Origin: Amycolatopsis sp. MtRt-6
Lineage (GTDB): Bacteria > Actinomycetota > Actinomycetes > Mycobacteriales > Pseudonocardiaceae
Assembly: GCF_017308975.1 (NCBI RefSeq)
Contig: NZ_JADWPD010000006.1
Coordinates: 1 to 64,000 of the forward strand
Reading direction: 5' to 3'
Length of the DNA stretch: 64,000 nucleotides
Positions within the stretch are counted from its first letter, which is position 1. Each line of letters opens with the position of its first letter. The notes beneath the pieces were generated by a model that was given only the letters and a program-made list of their open reading frames with translations, was not told the DNA's origin and did no database searches. The position numbers and the translations under genes are program-made. Shown in pieces: positions 45,732 through 55,342 of the stretch.

Positions 45732-46271
45732 ATGTCACGCATCGGAAAGCTGCCGGTCGCCGTCCCTTCCGGGGTCGAGGTGACCATCGACGGTCAGCAC
45801 ATCAAGGTCAAGGGGCCCAAGGGCACCCTGGAGCACACCGTCGCGGAGCCGATCACCGTCGAGCGCGACGAGGACGGCACGCTGCTGGTGAAGCGCCCGG
45901 ACGACGAGCGCAACTCGAAGGCGCTGCACGGGCTCACCCGCACGCTGGTGAACAACCTCGTCGTCGGCGTCACCGCCGGCTACGAGAAGAAGATGGAAAT
46001 CCACGGCGTGGGTTACCGCGTGCAGGCCAAGGGCTCGGACCTCGAGTTCGCCCTCGGTTACTCGCACCCGGTCAAGATCGAGGCCCCGGAGGGCATCACC
46101 TTCAAGGTGGAGACCCCGACCCGGTTCTCGGTCTCGGGCATCGACAAGCAGAAGGTCGGCCAGATCTCGGCCGTCATCCGCAAGCTGCGTCGCCCGGACC
46201 CGTACAAGGGCAAGGGCCTGCGCTACGAGGGTGAGAAGATCCGCCGCAAGGTCGGAAAGACGGGTAAGTGA
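45732..46271 (+). CDS. rplF: 50S ribosomal protein L6
   Basis: The 179-residue protein begins [19 protein letters not shown] and ends with [23 protein letters not shown] 45732 follows GGGTAAAGG. Confidence 0.98.
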   Translation: MSRIGKLPVAVPSGVEVTIDGQHIKVKGPKGTLEHTVAEPITVERDEDGTLLVKRPDDERNSKALHGLTRTLVNNLVVGVTAGYEKKMEIHGVGYRVQAKGSDLEFALGYSHPVKIEAPEGITFKVETPTRFSVSGIDKQKVGQISAVIRKLRRPDPYKGKGLRYEGEKIRRKVGKTGK

Positions 46272-46273
46272 TC

Positions 46274-46672
46274 ATGAGCGACACGACTACGAAGCGCAAG
46301 CCGGTGGGCAAGGACATCTCGACCCGCCGCCGCGTCGCGAAGGCCCGTCGGCACTTCCGGCTCCGCAAGAAGGTCTCGGGCACCGAGCAGCGTCCGCGCC
46401 TGGTCGTCAAGCGGTCCTCGCGGCACATCGCCGTGCAGGTGATCGACGACCTCGCCGGCCGCACGCTGGTGTCGGCGTCCACCCTCGAGGCGGACATCCG
46501 GTCGGCCGACGGCGACAAGAAGGCGAAGGCCGCCAAGGTCGGCGCCCTCGTCGCCGAGCGGGCCAAGAACGCCGGGATCTCGGCTGTGGTGTTCGACCGT
46601 GGGGGCAACGCCTACCACGGCCGCATCGCCGCGCTCGCCGACGCCGCCCGTGAGGCGGGGTTGGAGTTCTGA
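46274..46672 (+). CDS. rplR: 50S ribosomal protein L18
   Basis: The 132-residue 5S rRNA-binding protein has [19 protein letters not shown] and [22 protein letters not shown] 46268, overlapping the rplF stop, is an alternative start. Confidence 0.97.
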   Translation: MSDTTTKRKPVGKDISTRRRVAKARRHFRLRKKVSGTEQRPRLVVKRSSRHIAVQVIDDLAGRTLVSASTLEADIRSADGDKKAKAAKVGALVAERAKNAGISAVVFDRGGNAYHGRIAALADAAREAGLEF

Positions 46673-46706
46673 CGATGCAGAAGCTTGTTAACGGAAGGAA
46701 AGCCTG

Positions 46707-47351
46707 ATGCCGGGACGTACACGGCAATTCGGCGGCGGCCAGGGTGGACCCGGCGGGCAGGGCGGCAACGACCGCGGTGACCGTCGCGACCGCCGCGACC
46801 GGCGCGACAGCGGCCGTGGCGGGGCGGCCCAGGACAAGACCCCGCACCTCGAGAAGGTCGTGACGATCAACCGCGTCGCCAAGGTCGTCAAGGGTGGTCG
46901 TCGCTTCAGCTTCACCGCCCTGGTGGTCGTCGGCGACGGCGACGGTCAGGTCGGCGTCGGCTACGGCAAGGCCAAGGAAGTTCCCGCGGCCATCGCCAAG
47001 GGCGTCGAGGAAGCGAAGAAGAACTTCTTCCGCGTCCCGCGCGTCGGCGGCACCATCCCGCACCCGATCCAGGGTGAGGAAGCCGCCGGTGTCGTGCTGC
47101 TCCGCCCGGCTTCCGCCGGTACCGGTGTCATCGCCGGTGGCCCGGTGCGCGCGGTGCTGGAGTGCGCGGGTGTCCACGACGTGCTGTCGAAGTCGCTCGG
47201 CTCCGACAACGCGATCAACATCGTGCACGCGACCGTGGCGGCCCTGAAGGGTCTGCAGCGTCCCGAAGAGGTGGCGGCCCGCCGTGGCCTGCCGCTCGAG
47301 GACGTCGCTCCGGCCCGGATGCTGCGCCAGCGTGCCGGCCAGGGGGTCTGA
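46707..47351 (+). CDS. rpsE: 30S ribosomal protein S5
   Basis: The 214-residue protein has the S5 core from about residue 50 ([38 protein letters not shown]). The N-terminal 45 residues are a Gly/Asp/Arg-rich actinomycete extension with [10 protein letters not shown] repeats. AAGGAAAG precedes the ATG. Confidence 0.98.
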   Translation: MPGRTRQFGGGQGGPGGQGGNDRGDRRDRRDRRDSGRGGAAQDKTPHLEKVVTINRVAKVVKGGRRFSFTALVVVGDGDGQVGVGYGKAKEVPAAIAKGVEEAKKNFFRVPRVGGTIPHPIQGEEAAGVVLLRPASAGTGVIAGGPVRAVLECAGVHDVLSKSLGSDNAINIVHATVAALKGLQRPEEVAARRGLPLEDVAPARMLRQRAGQGV

Positions 47352-47352
47352 C

Positions 47353-47538
47353 ATGGCTCAGCTCAAGGTCACGCAGGTCAAGAGCAAGATCGGCACGAAG
47401 CACGCTCACCGCGAGTCGCTGCGCACCCTCGGGCTGCGCAAGATCCGCCAGAGCGTCGTGCGTGAAGACACCCCCCAGGTGCGCGGCCTGATCCACACCG
47501 TCCGCCACCTGGTGGAGGTCGAGGAGGTCAAGGCATGA
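47353..47538 (+). CDS. rpmD: 50S ribosomal protein L30
   Basis: The 61-residue protein [14 protein letters not shown], with [17 protein letters not shown], is full length. It overlaps the rplO ATG (ATGA). Confidence 0.97.
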   Translation: MAQLKVTQVKSKIGTKHAHRESLRTLGLRKIRQSVVREDTPQVRGLIHTVRHLVEVEEVKA

Positions 47539-47981
47539 CGGCCATCAAGATCCACCACCTGCGTCCGGCTCCGGGCGCCAAGCGCGACAAGATCCGCGTG
47601 GGCCGTGGTGAGGGTTCGAAGGGCAAGACGGCCGGTCGCGGTACGAAGGGCACCAAGGCCCGGAAGAACGTGCCGGCCCGGTTCGAGGGTGGGCAGATGC
47701 CCATCCAGATGCGGCTCCCGAAGCTGCGCGGCTTCAAGAACCGCTTCCGCACCGAGTACCAGCCGGTGAACGTGGGCGACATCGCCCGCGTCTTCCCGGA
47801 CGGCGGCACCATCGGTGCCGAGGAGCTCGTCAAGGGCGGTCTGGTCCGCAAGGGCAAGCTGGTGAAGGTCCTCGGCAACGGCGACGTGAACGGCGTCAAG
47901 CTGAACGTCACCGCCGACGCGTTCTCCGGCTCCGCCAAGGAGAAGCTCGAAGCGGCCGGTGGCTCCGCCACCACCAACTGA
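47535..47981 (+). CDS. rplO: 50S ribosomal protein L15
   Basis: The 148-residue protein has [20 protein letters not shown] and [15 protein letters not shown]. It ends the spc block at a strong terminator; secY, usually next, is 2.8 kb away. Confidence 0.98.
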   Translation: MTAIKIHHLRPAPGAKRDKIRVGRGEGSKGKTAGRGTKGTKARKNVPARFEGGQMPIQMRLPKLRGFKNRFRTEYQPVNVGDIARVFPDGGTIGAEELVKGGLVRKGKLVKVLGNGDVNGVKLNVTADAFSGSAKEKLEAAGGSATTN

Positions 47982-47991
47982 GGTTGCTCGT

Positions 47992-48028
47992 CCGAAGGCC
48001 CGTCTGGCTCCGCCAGGCGGGCCTTCGG
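47992..48028 (+). terminator. spc operon terminator after rplO
   Basis: CCGAAGGCCCGTCTGGC (47992-48008) pairs with GCCAGGCGGGCCTTCGG (48012-48028) with one mismatch. Confidence 0.85.
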
Positions 48029-48076
48029 CGTGCTTGCCCCTTGTGACGGCGGCGGGCCCGGAGAAGTATCGGACGA

Positions 48077-48649
48077 ATGGGACTCGCCGCTCGTCGTTTC
48101 CTCGTGCCGGTGCTCGCCACGCTCGCGGTCGCCCTGGCGGTGACGGGGACGTTCCTGCCGCTGTTCCGGAACGAGCAGCCGTTCACCTCCGGCACGGTGC
48201 GCACGGTCGTCGGTGCCTGGCGGACCCACGTCACGCTTCCGGGCCGGGACGAGATCAGCGGACCGTCGGCCCCGCTGGGCGCAGCGTTGCTCGTGGGCGC
48301 CGCAATCCTGCTGGCGGCGGCGATCCTCGGCTTCCGCCGCCCCGGTCCGGCAGCGAGCCGGACGACCTTGGCCGGAGCGGCGTTCCTGCTCGGCGCGGTC
48401 GGCACGGTCGGGACACTGGGCGTGCAGTGGCTGTACGACCCAGGACGAACCGGTCCGGGACTGTCTCTCGAGCCCGGGTTGTGGCTGCTCATCGCGGCAG
48501 CGCTGACGGCAATGGCGGCAGCGGCCCTGAGCCTGCGCGAGCCGGCGCCCGGCCGTCCGGAGTGGGCGGACCCGGCGGTGGCGTACGCGGACACGACGAC
48601 ACCGCCGTCAGGGGTGGCGATCACCGTGTTGCCGCCCGAGCGGGAGTGA
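48077..48649 (+). CDS. Four-helix membrane protein, paralog A
   Basis: The 190-residue protein has about four hydrophobic segments (8-28, 66-86, 96-120, 135-158) and an extracytoplasmic loop with FLPLFRNEQPFTSG. Its C-terminal tail EWADPAVAYADTTTPPSGVA is nearly identical to that of the next gene, so the two are tandem paralogs. No known family. It lies in an insertion between rplO and secY. Confidence 0.75.
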   Translation: MGLAARRFLVPVLATLAVALAVTGTFLPLFRNEQPFTSGTVRTVVGAWRTHVTLPGRDEISGPSAPLGAALLVGAAILLAAAILGFRRPGPAASRTTLAGAAFLLGAVGTVGTLGVQWLYDPGRTGPGLSLEPGLWLLIAAALTAMAAAALSLREPAPGRPEWADPAVAYADTTTPPSGVAITVLPPERE

Positions 48650-48698
48650 ACGGCCGGATTCCTTGCCGCGACGGGAGTCCGGACGGAGGATTGAAGGG

Positions 48699-49922
48699 GT
48701 GGACAGACCGTCGCAGGAGCCCGTTCCCCAGCCCGCACCCCCGACCGAAGCCGCCGAGGCCGCCGAGTCGCCGTTGAGCTTCCCGGTGGAAGCACCGAGG
48801 CCGGCCGGCCCCGAGCCGGGCGCGGGCGCGGATCCACTGGCGTTCCCCGCGGCGGCCAAGCCGCACACCGAACCACCGCTCTTCCCGGCCGAGACGACGG
48901 CCACGCCGCCCACCGAACCGCCGCTCTTCCCGGCCGAGACGACGGCCAAGCCGCCCACCGAACCGCCGCTCTTCCCGGCCGAGACGACGGCCAAGCCGCC
49001 CACCGAACCGCCGCTCTTCCCGGCCGAGACGACGGCCAAGCCGCCCACCGAACCGCCGCTCTTCCCGGCCGAGACGACGGCCAAGCCGCCCACCGAACCG
49101 CCGCTCTTCCCGGCCGAGACGACGGCCAAGCCGCCCACCGAACCGCCGCTCTTCCCGGCCGAGACGACCGCCCAGCCGCCGTCCTCGACGCCGTGGCCCT
49201 TCCCGGTCGCCGAACTGCCGGGTCCCGCCGCCGTGCCCCCACCCGTTCCGGTGGCCGCACCCGCACCCGCACCCGAGCCCGCCCCGGCGCCCGCGGTGCC
49301 CTGGCTGTTCCGCCTCGGCCCGCCGGTGCTGGCCGCCGTCGCCGCCCTGCTGGCCGTCGGGGGCCTCTTCCTGCCCCTCTTCCAGGTGGCCCAGGAGCTC
49401 GACTTCCGCCAGGGGTTCCTCGACGCCCGGCTGACCGTCACCCAGACCGCGTGGGGCCACCGCGTCGAGGTCTCCGGGCAGGGGGTCATCGAACGCACGG
49501 GCGCGCCCGTGGGGATCCTGGTGATCGTCGCGGTCGTCGTGCTGGCCGTCGCGGCGTTCGCGGCCTCCTCCCGGCCGAACCGCGGCCTCACCCGGTGGCT
49601 GCTCTCGACCGGTGCGGCTTTCACGGCCGGCGTCGTCGCCACCGTCGGGTTGGGCGGGTTCGAGCTGGAAGCCATGGTCGGCGGCCAGGGAAAGCTGGAG
49701 GCCACCACCGGGCCCGGCATGTGGCTGCTGGCCGCGGCCACCGTACTGGCCGCCGTCGCCGCGGTACTGGGCCACCTGCCGCTCCGGAAACCCGCCGGGA
49801 GTCCCGGCTGGGCCGATCCGGCCGTCGCCTACGCCGACACCCCGACGCCGCCCTCCGGCGTCGCCATCACCGTCCTGCCGCCGAGCGAGCAGGCGGAACC
49901 CGGAGACCCCCGGCTACGGTGA
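48699..49922 (+). CDS. Membrane protein with 15-residue repeats, paralog B
   Basis: The 407-residue protein has a Pro/Glu-rich cytoplasmic or surface region with seven copies of TEPPLFPAETTAKPP (residues about 57-161), another Pro/Ala stretch, then four membrane segments (about 205-390) homologous to paralog A, including FLPLFQVAQELDF. It ends with the shared tail WADPAVAYADTPTPPSGVA. GTG 48699 has GGAGGA at 8-nt spacing. Function unknown. Confidence 0.8.
   Translation: MDRPSQEPVPQPAPPTEAAEAAESPLSFPVEAPRPAGPEPGAGADPLAFPAAAKPHTEPPLFPAETTATPPTEPPLFPAETTAKPPTEPPLFPAETTAKPPTEPPLFPAETTAKPPTEPPLFPAETTAKPPTEPPLFPAETTAKPPTEPPLFPAETTAQPPSSTPWPFPVAELPGPAAVPPPVPVAAPAPAPEPAPAPAVPWLFRLGPPVLAAVAALLAVGGLFLPLFQVAQELDFRQGFLDARLTVTQTAWGHRVEVSGQGVIERTGAPVGILVIVAVVVLAVAAFAASSRPNRGLTRWLLSTGAAFTAGVVATVGLGGFELEAMVGGQGKLEATTGPGMWLLAAATVLAAVAAVLGHLPLRKPAGSPGWADPAVAYADTPTPPSGVAITVLPPSEQAEPGDPRLR
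48867..49181 (+). repeat. Coding minisatellite, seven 45-bp units
   Basis: Seven in-frame 45-bp units encode TEPPLFPAETTA(K/T/Q)PP. Units 2-6 are identical or nearly identical at DNA level, pointing to recent slippage or recombination. Not a CRISPR: no spacers. Confidence 0.9.
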
Positions 49923-49926
49923 ACAC

Positions 49927-50541
49927 GTGTGGGTCTTCTTCGGCGCCTCCGTGCTCCTCGCGCTTACGCCCGGCGCGAACAACCTCCTCGGCCTCCACCA
50001 CGGCATGACGCACGGTGTTCGCCACGGCCTCGCCGGGCTGGGTGGCCGGCTGGCCGCCTTCACCCTGCTGATCGCCGCCGTCGCGGCCGGGCTGGGGCAG
50101 CTGCTGGCCGCCTCGGAGACCGCGCTGACGATCATCAAGTGGGCCGGCGCCGCCTACCTCCTCTACCTCGGCCTCCGCCTGCTCTGGTCCACCTTCTGGG
50201 GCGGAAATCCCACCAAAGAGCTGCCCACGGCCCCCACCTCGGCCTGGCGCGTCAGCCGCAAGGAGTTCGGCGTCGCCCTCACCAACCCGAAGGCGATCCT
50301 GATCTTCACGGCCTTCGTCCCGCAGTTCATCGACGCAGGTCACGGCTCCTTTCCGGCGCAGATCGCGTTGCTCGGCGCGGTCTACCTGGTGGCCGAGTTC
50401 CTGGCCGGCTCGGTCTACGTCGTCGCCGGCGCCGCGGTCAGGACGATCCGGCTGTCCCGGAAGGCCCGCCGCAACGTCGACCGGGGGACCGGCGTGGTCC
50501 TCGTCGGCCTGGCCGGCGTGCTCGCGACGTCGAACGCTTGA
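49927..50541 (+). CDS. LysE/RhtB-family amino-acid exporter
   Basis: The 204-residue membrane protein has the family motif GASVLLALTPGANNLLGLHHG at the N-terminus, then five more hydrophobic segments and VALTNPKAILIFTAFVPQFI. It probably exports an amino acid or analogue. GTG 49927 starts 4 nt after the preceding stop, so the two may be co-transcribed. Confidence 0.88.
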   Translation: MWVFFGASVLLALTPGANNLLGLHHGMTHGVRHGLAGLGGRLAAFTLLIAAVAAGLGQLLAASETALTIIKWAGAAYLLYLGLRLLWSTFWGGNPTKELPTAPTSAWRVSRKEFGVALTNPKAILIFTAFVPQFIDAGHGSFPAQIALLGAVYLVAEFLAGSVYVVAGAAVRTIRLSRKARRNVDRGTGVVLVGLAGVLATSNA

Positions 50542-50628
50542 TCCACAACGTGTCAAGGAATACGGCCAAGACGGCGATGTGGATCAACCCGCCGGAGCAA
50601 CCTTGGTACGGAAAACGCACACGGACTG

Positions 50629-50656
50629 CGGACACGCCCTGTGAAGCTGTTAGAGT
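50629..50656 (+). promoter_or_regulatory. Possible secY-adk-map promoter
   Basis: CGGACA (50629-50634), 16-nt spacer, TAGAGT (50651-50656). The inferred leader begins with a 10-bp hairpin ACGCTTCGGG (50664-50673)/CCCGAAGCGT (50684-50693). A separate promoter is expected because secY is cut off from the spc operon here. Confidence 0.45.
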
Positions 50657-50795
50657 CGGCGACACGCTTCGGGACGAGTGTGCCCCGAAGCGTTCCTGGC
50701 TTGCGTGCCAGTAGTGCTGTGTGTTCCCGCCGGCCCCGTGCCGGCCAAGCCGATCGTCGGTTAGGACAGCCGACGACGCCGAGGAGGTCCCCCGC

Positions 50796-52103
50796 GTGCT
50801 CAGCGCCTTCCGCTCGGCTCTCGCGACGCCGGATCTACGCAAGAAGATCCTGTTCACGCTAGCCATCGTCGCGGTTTACCGAATCGGTGCGACCATTCCG
50901 GCGCCCGGCATCTCGTACGGTGCCGTACAGGCCTGTAGCTCCCAGGCGCAGCAGGAGGGCGTCTACCAGCTGCTGAACCTGTTCAGCGGTGGTGCGCTGC
51001 TGCAGCTGTCGCTCTTCTCGACCGGCATCATGCCGTACATCACGGCGAGCATCATCATCCAGCTGCTCACCGTGGTCATCCCGCGGTTCGAGGAGCTGAA
51101 GAAGGAAGGGCAGTCCGGCCAGGGCAAGCTGACCCAGTACACCCGGTACCTGACGATCGCCCTGGCGATCCTGCAGGCCACCGGCGTGGTCGCGCTCGCG
51201 GACCGCAAGCAGCTCTTCCCCGACTGCGACCAGCCGATCATCCCGGACAACAGCGTCTACTCGCTGGCGATCATCGTCATCACCATGACCGCGGGCACCG
51301 CCGTCATGATGTGGCTGGGCGAGCTGATCACCGAGCGCGGCATCGGCAACGGCATGTCCGTCCTGATCTTCCTGAACATCGCGGCGCGCATCCCGGTCGA
51401 GGGCGGCAACATCCTCAGCAACGCGGGTGGCATCGGCCTGGCGATGGTCTGCGTCTTCGGCCTGGTGATCATCGCCAGCGTCATCTTCGTCGAGCAGGGG
51501 CAGCGCCGGATCCCGGTGCAGTACGCCAAGCGCATGATCGGCCGCCGGATGTACGGCGGCACGTCGACCTACCTGCCGATCAAGGTCAACCAGGCCGGCG
51601 TCATCCCGGTCATCTTCGCGTCGTCCCTGCTGTACCTGCCGGACCTGATCAGCCGCCTCGTCGGCAACGCGAACGCCGACTCCGGCTGGCAGGTCTTCAT
51701 CACGAACTACATCGTGAACCAGTCCAGCTGGGTGCACATCGCGCTGTACTTCGGCCTGATCATCTTCTTCACGTACTTCTACATCACGATCACGTTCAAT
51801 GTGGACGAGCGTGCGGAGGAGATGAAGAAGTTCGGTGGCTTCATCCCGGGCATCCGCCCCGGCCGCCCGACCGCCGAGTACCTGAGCTTCGTGCTCGGCC
51901 GGATCACCCTGCCGGGCTCGCTGTACCTGGGCATCATCGCGATCCTCCCGAACTTCTTCCTGTCTCTGACCGGTAGCGGGAACAACCAGAACTTCCCGTT
52001 CGGTGGCACGGCTGTGCTGATCATGGTCGGTGTCGGCCTCGACACCGTGAAGCAGATCGAAAGCCAGCTGATGCAGCGCAACTACGAAGGGTTCTTGAAG
52101 TGA
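50796..52103 (+). CDS. secY: Preprotein translocase subunit SecY
   Basis: The 435-residue ten-helix channel protein has ATIPAPGIS in the plug region, [34 protein letters not shown] and the cytoplasmic loop [21 protein letters not shown] start with GAGGAGG at 8-nt spacing; overlaps adk (GTGA). Confidence 0.98.
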   Translation: MLSAFRSALATPDLRKKILFTLAIVAVYRIGATIPAPGISYGAVQACSSQAQQEGVYQLLNLFSGGALLQLSLFSTGIMPYITASIIIQLLTVVIPRFEELKKEGQSGQGKLTQYTRYLTIALAILQATGVVALADRKQLFPDCDQPIIPDNSVYSLAIIVITMTAGTAVMMWLGELITERGIGNGMSVLIFLNIAARIPVEGGNILSNAGGIGLAMVCVFGLVIIASVIFVEQGQRRIPVQYAKRMIGRRMYGGTSTYLPIKVNQAGVIPVIFASSLLYLPDLISRLVGNANADSGWQVFITNYIVNQSSWVHIALYFGLIIFFTYFYITITFNVDERAEEMKKFGGFIPGIRPGRPTAEYLSFVLGRITLPGSLYLGIIAILPNFFLSLTGSGNNQNFPFGGTAVLIMVGVGLDTVKQIESQLMQRNYEGFLK

Positions 52104-52654
52104 CGCGCCTGGTTCTCGTCGGCCCGCCCGGTGCGGGCAAGGGCACGCAGGCGGTGGCCCTGTCCGAGCAGCTGCGCATCCCGCACATCTCCACGGGCGA
52201 CCTGTTCCGCGCGCACGTCGGCCAGGAGACCCCGCTCGGCCAGGAGGCGAAGCGCTACCTGGACTCGGGCGAGCTCGTGCCCGACTCGGTGACCAACGAA
52301 ATGGTGCGCGAGCGGCTCGCCGAGCCGGACGCCAAGGTCGGATTCCTGCTCGACGGCTTCCCGCGCAACACCAAGCAGGCCGAGGTCCTCGGCGAGATCC
52401 TGAGCGACTCCGACGTCTCGCTCGACGCGGTGATCCAGCTCCAGGTCCCGGAGGACGTCGTCGTCGCGCGGCTCATGTCGCGCGGCCGGGCGGACGACAC
52501 CGAAGAGGTCATCCGCCGCCGTCAGCAGATCTACGTGTCGGACACCGCGCCGCTGCTGGAGTACTACGCCGACATCCTGGTGACCGTCGACGGCGTCGGC
52601 AGTGTCGAGGAGATCTCCGGCCGGGTGCTGAAAGCGCTGCGCGACCGCACGTGA
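52100..52654 (+). CDS. adk: Adenylate kinase
   Basis: The 184-residue short (no LID zinc insert) enzyme has the P-loop [11 protein letters not shown], the NMP-binding HISTGDLFR and LDGFPRN. It interconverts AMP, ADP and ATP. Overlaps secY and map. Confidence 0.97.
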   Translation: MTRLVLVGPPGAGKGTQAVALSEQLRIPHISTGDLFRAHVGQETPLGQEAKRYLDSGELVPDSVTNEMVRERLAEPDAKVGFLLDGFPRNTKQAEVLGEILSDSDVSLDAVIQLQVPEDVVVARLMSRGRADDTEEVIRRRQQIYVSDTAPLLEYYADILVTVDGVGSVEEISGRVLKALRDRT

Positions 52655-53475
52655 ACCTCGGAGGATTGCGTGTTCTGCAAGTGCTCCGCCGTGGGCGCAT
52701 GATCGAAGTCAAGACCCCGGACGAGCTGCAGGCGATGCGGGCTGCGGGCCTCGTCGTCGCCCGCACGCTCGCGGCGGTCCGCGCGGCGGCGAAGCCGGGC
52801 GTCAGCACCGCCGAGCTCGACGAGCTGGCCGAGCAGACGATCCGGGACGCCGGCGCGGTGCCGTCGTTCAAGGGCTACCACGGTTTCCCGGCGTCGATCT
52901 GCGCCTCGGTCAACGAGCAGATCGTCCACGGCATCCCGGCGAAGACCCAGGTGCTGGCCGACGGCGACATCATCTCCGTCGACTGCGGTGCCATCCTCGA
53001 CGGCTGGCACGGCGACTCCGCCGTCACGCTCGCCATCGGCCAGGTCTCCGACGCCGACCTCGCGCTGTCCGCGGCGACCGAGGCGGCGATGTGGGCCGGC
53101 ATCGAGGCGGTCACCGCCGGCGGCCGGCTCACCGACATCTCCTACGCCGTGCAGTCCGCCGCCGAGCGCGCGGGCCGCGACGACGGCATCGAGTACGGGA
53201 TGATCGTCGAGTACGGCGGCCACGGCATCGGCCGCCAGATGCACATGGACCCGTTCCTGCCGAACGTCGGCAAGCCCGGCAAGGGCCCGCGGCTCAAGCC
53301 CGGCATGGCGCTGGCGATCGAGCCGATGCTGACCGGCGGCGGCGGCGAAACCCGCGAGCTGGACGACGGCTGGACGGTCGTGACGGCCGACGGCTCCCGC
53401 GCGGCCCACTGGGAGCACACCGTCGCCATCACCGAAGACGGCCCCTGGGTGCTCACGGCCCCGGAAGACTCCTGA
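52651..53475 (+). CDS. map: Methionine aminopeptidase, type I
   Basis: The 274-residue pita-bread metalloprotease has metal ligands in [26 protein letters not shown] and the Glu residues of AIEPML and WEHTVAI. It removes initiator Met. GTG 52651 overlaps the adk stop (GTGA); the conserved part begins at ATG 52699, an alternative start, while GGAGGA sits at 52660-52665. Confidence 0.95.
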   Translation: MNLGGLRVLQVLRRGRMIEVKTPDELQAMRAAGLVVARTLAAVRAAAKPGVSTAELDELAEQTIRDAGAVPSFKGYHGFPASICASVNEQIVHGIPAKTQVLADGDIISVDCGAILDGWHGDSAVTLAIGQVSDADLALSAATEAAMWAGIEAVTAGGRLTDISYAVQSAAERAGRDDGIEYGMIVEYGGHGIGRQMHMDPFLPNVGKPGKGPRLKPGMALAIEPMLTGGGGETRELDDGWTVVTADGSRAAHWEHTVAITEDGPWVLTAPEDS

Positions 53476-53540
53476 CCTGCGATTTCACCCGTTCGAGGTG
53501 ATCGCCATCACGTCCACCTGCACGGCCCTTTAGCATGGTC

Positions 53541-53579
53541 ACCCCCGGTTTGGGGGTCGCGACACGACATGCGTACACT
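53541..53579 (+). promoter_or_regulatory. map-infA intergenic hairpin and possible infA promoter
   Basis: ACCCCC/GGGGGT (53541-53557) is a small hairpin. TTGGGG (53550-53555), 18-nt spacer and TACACT (53574-53579) could form the infA promoter, about 180 nt before the ATG. The rest of 53476-53757 shows nothing clear. Confidence 0.4.
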
Positions 53580-53757
53580 GTCAAGTCGGCGCACTTATCG
53601 CGCCCGGATCCTGCGCGCTCGTGAATTCACGGTCTAGGGAGCCGGGCACCAGTGTGCCACGCAACACCCCAACCCGGCACTAGTGCTCGGATTGATCATG
53701 GTGTGGCGACAGACGCTTGCTGACAAGGCAGGGTTCGACCAAGGAAATGCGGAGGAC

Positions 53758-53979
53758 ATGGCGAAGAAAGACGGGGCCATCGAGGTCGAAGGCCGCGTAG
53801 TCGAGCCGCTCCCCAACGCGATGTTCCGCGTCGAGTTGGAGAACGGCCACAAGGTCCTGGCACACATCAGCGGCAAGATGCGGCAGCACTACATCCGCAT
53901 CCTGCCGGAGGACAGGGTTGTCGTGGAGCTCTCGCCCTACGACCTCTCTCGTGGTCGCATCGTCTACCGCTACAAGTGA
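53758..53979 (+). CDS. infA: Translation initiation factor IF-1
   Basis: The 73-residue OB-fold protein begins [20 protein letters not shown] and ends [13 protein letters not shown] 53758 has a strong GGAGG upstream; longer starts are not conserved. Confidence 0.98.
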   Translation: MAKKDGAIEVEGRVVEPLPNAMFRVELENGHKVLAHISGKMRQHYIRILPEDRVVVELSPYDLSRGRIVYRYK

Positions 53980-54014
53980 TCACGAAGAGCAGCTGACAAG
54001 CAGGAGCAGAAGAC

Positions 54015-54128
54015 GTGAAGGTCCAGCCGAGCGTCAAGAAGATCTGCGACAAGTGCAAGGTGATCCGCCGTCACGGCCGGATCATGGTGATCTGCGAAAA
54101 CCTGCGGCACAAGCAGCGGCAGGGCTGA
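54015..54128 (+). CDS. rpmJ: 50S ribosomal protein L36
   Basis: The 37-residue protein begins [20 protein letters not shown] and has the zinc ligands CDKC, C and H ([12 protein letters not shown]). GTG start with CAGGAG upstream. Confidence 0.97.
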   Translation: MKVQPSVKKICDKCKVIRRHGRIMVICENLRHKQRQG

Positions 54129-54180
54129 TCGCCCGCACTCGACCAGAGTGGATTGACGTTACACAACCTCCCCGCACCTG

Positions 54181-54204
54181 CCGGTTCACGCGTGAACCGG
54201 TTCA
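54181..54204. promoter_or_regulatory. Perfect 20-bp palindrome in rpsM leader
   Basis: CCGGTTCACGCGTGAACCGG (54181-54200) is perfectly symmetric, and its right half continues into a second palindrome TGAACCGGTTCA (54193-54204). The three alternating GTTCAC/GTGAAC half-sites suggest a protein operator or an RNA hairpin 130 nt upstream of rpsM. Confidence 0.5.
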
Positions 54205-54330
54205 CCCCCGGGCTTCAGGCCGGGGCCGGGACACCCGAAGCGCAAGCCGAGGGCACGACAGGCGAGTCGGTCCCGGAACCGGACGGGGAGCAGACCTGAA
54301 GAAGAAACCGAAGAAGGAGCATCAGCGCCA

Positions 54331-54711
54331 ATGGCACGACTCGCTGGCGTAGACCTCCCCCGCGAGAAGCGGTTGGAGATCGCGCTTACCTACATCTACG
54401 GCATCGGCCGTACCCGCTCGAAGCAGCTCATCAAGGCTGCCGAGCTCAACGCGGACACCCGCGTCAAGGACCTCAGCGATGACGACCTCGCGAAGCTGCG
54501 TACGTACATCGAAGAGAACTTCAAGGTCGAGGGTGACCTTCGCCGTGAGGTGAACGCCGACATCCGTCGGAAGATCGAGATCGGGTGCTACGAGGGCCTT
54601 CGCTGGCGCCGCGGACTTCCCGTCCGTGGTCAGCGCACCAAGACGAACGCCCGCACCCGCAAGGGTCCGAAGAAGACGGTCGCCGGCAAGAAGAAGGCTG
54701 GCAAGAAGTGA
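54331..54711 (+). CDS. rpsM: 30S ribosomal protein S13
   Basis: The 126-residue protein begins [20 protein letters not shown] and has [20 protein letters not shown]. Its stop overlaps the start of the small ORF (GTGA). Confidence 0.98.
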   Translation: MARLAGVDLPREKRLEIALTYIYGIGRTRSKQLIKAAELNADTRVKDLSDDDLAKLRTYIEENFKVEGDLRREVNADIRRKIEIGCYEGLRWRRGLPVRGQRTKTNARTRKGPKKTVAGKKKAGKK

Positions 54712-54893
54712 GCGTCCAGGGCAAGAAGGTCGTGCAGATGGGTGGCGTGCACCGCCGCGGCTCGGCTTGTGTCTCGCCCAAGGCGCTCTACGCCCGCCCG
54801 ATGGCGCTCCGCAACCTGTACACCGACGCCGGTTCGATCATCCGGCGCGGACAGGCCGAAGCGGTCGCCGCTCACCAAGAGAACGCGCGCTAA
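54708..54893 (+). CDS. Unrecognised 61-residue protein between rpsM and rpsK
   Basis: GTG 54708 overlaps the rpsM stop (GTGA), and the 61 codons have the high third-position GC of real genes here. The product begins [18 protein letters not shown] and ends [16 protein letters not shown]; it is small, basic and soluble. Other bacteria I know have no gene at this place. It ends 18 nt before the rpsK ATG, so it would be made with the ribosomal proteins. No family recognised. Confidence 0.6.
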   Translation: MSVQGKKVVQMGGVHRRGSACVSPKALYARPMALRNLYTDAGSIIRRGQAEAVAAHQENAR

Positions 54894-54911
54894 CAGGAGA
54901 ACCCTCAGAAC

Positions 54912-55319
54912 ATGCCACCGAAGTCTCGTACTGCGGCTGGGGCCAAGAAGGTCCGCCGCAAGGAAAAGAAGAATGTCGCGCACGGTCACGCGCACATCAA
55001 GAGCACCTTCAACAACACCATCGTCTCGATCACGGACCCGACCGGTGCCGTGATCGCGTGGGCGTCGAGTGGTCACGTGGGCTTCAAGGGCTCGCGCAAG
55101 TCCACCCCGTTCGCCGCGCAGATGGCCGCCGAGAACGCTGCCCGCAAGGCCGCCGAGCACGGCATGAAGAAGGTCGACGTCTTCGTGAAGGGCCCGGGTT
55201 CGGGCCGCGAGACGGCGATCCGCTCGCTGCAGGCGGCCGGCCTCGAGGTCGGCACCATCCAGGACGTGACCCCGCAGCCTCACAACGGCTGCCGCCCGCC
55301 CAAGCGGCGCCGGGTCTGA
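54912..55319 (+). CDS. rpsK: 30S ribosomal protein S11
   Basis: The 135-residue protein has [20 protein letters not shown] and [20 protein letters not shown], ending [20 protein letters not shown] precedes the ATG. Confidence 0.98.
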   Translation: MPPKSRTAAGAKKVRRKEKKNVAHGHAHIKSTFNNTIVSITDPTGAVIAWASSGHVGFKGSRKSTPFAAQMAAENAARKAAEHGMKKVDVFVKGPGSGRETAIRSLQAAGLEVGTIQDVTPQPHNGCRPPKRRRV

Positions 55320-55342
55320 GGAACGGGGAGGAGTAAGAAGAA

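Noticed and set aside
48867..49181. 45-bp repeats as a CRISPR array
   Set aside because: They are contiguous, in frame and encode a regular Pro-rich peptide.
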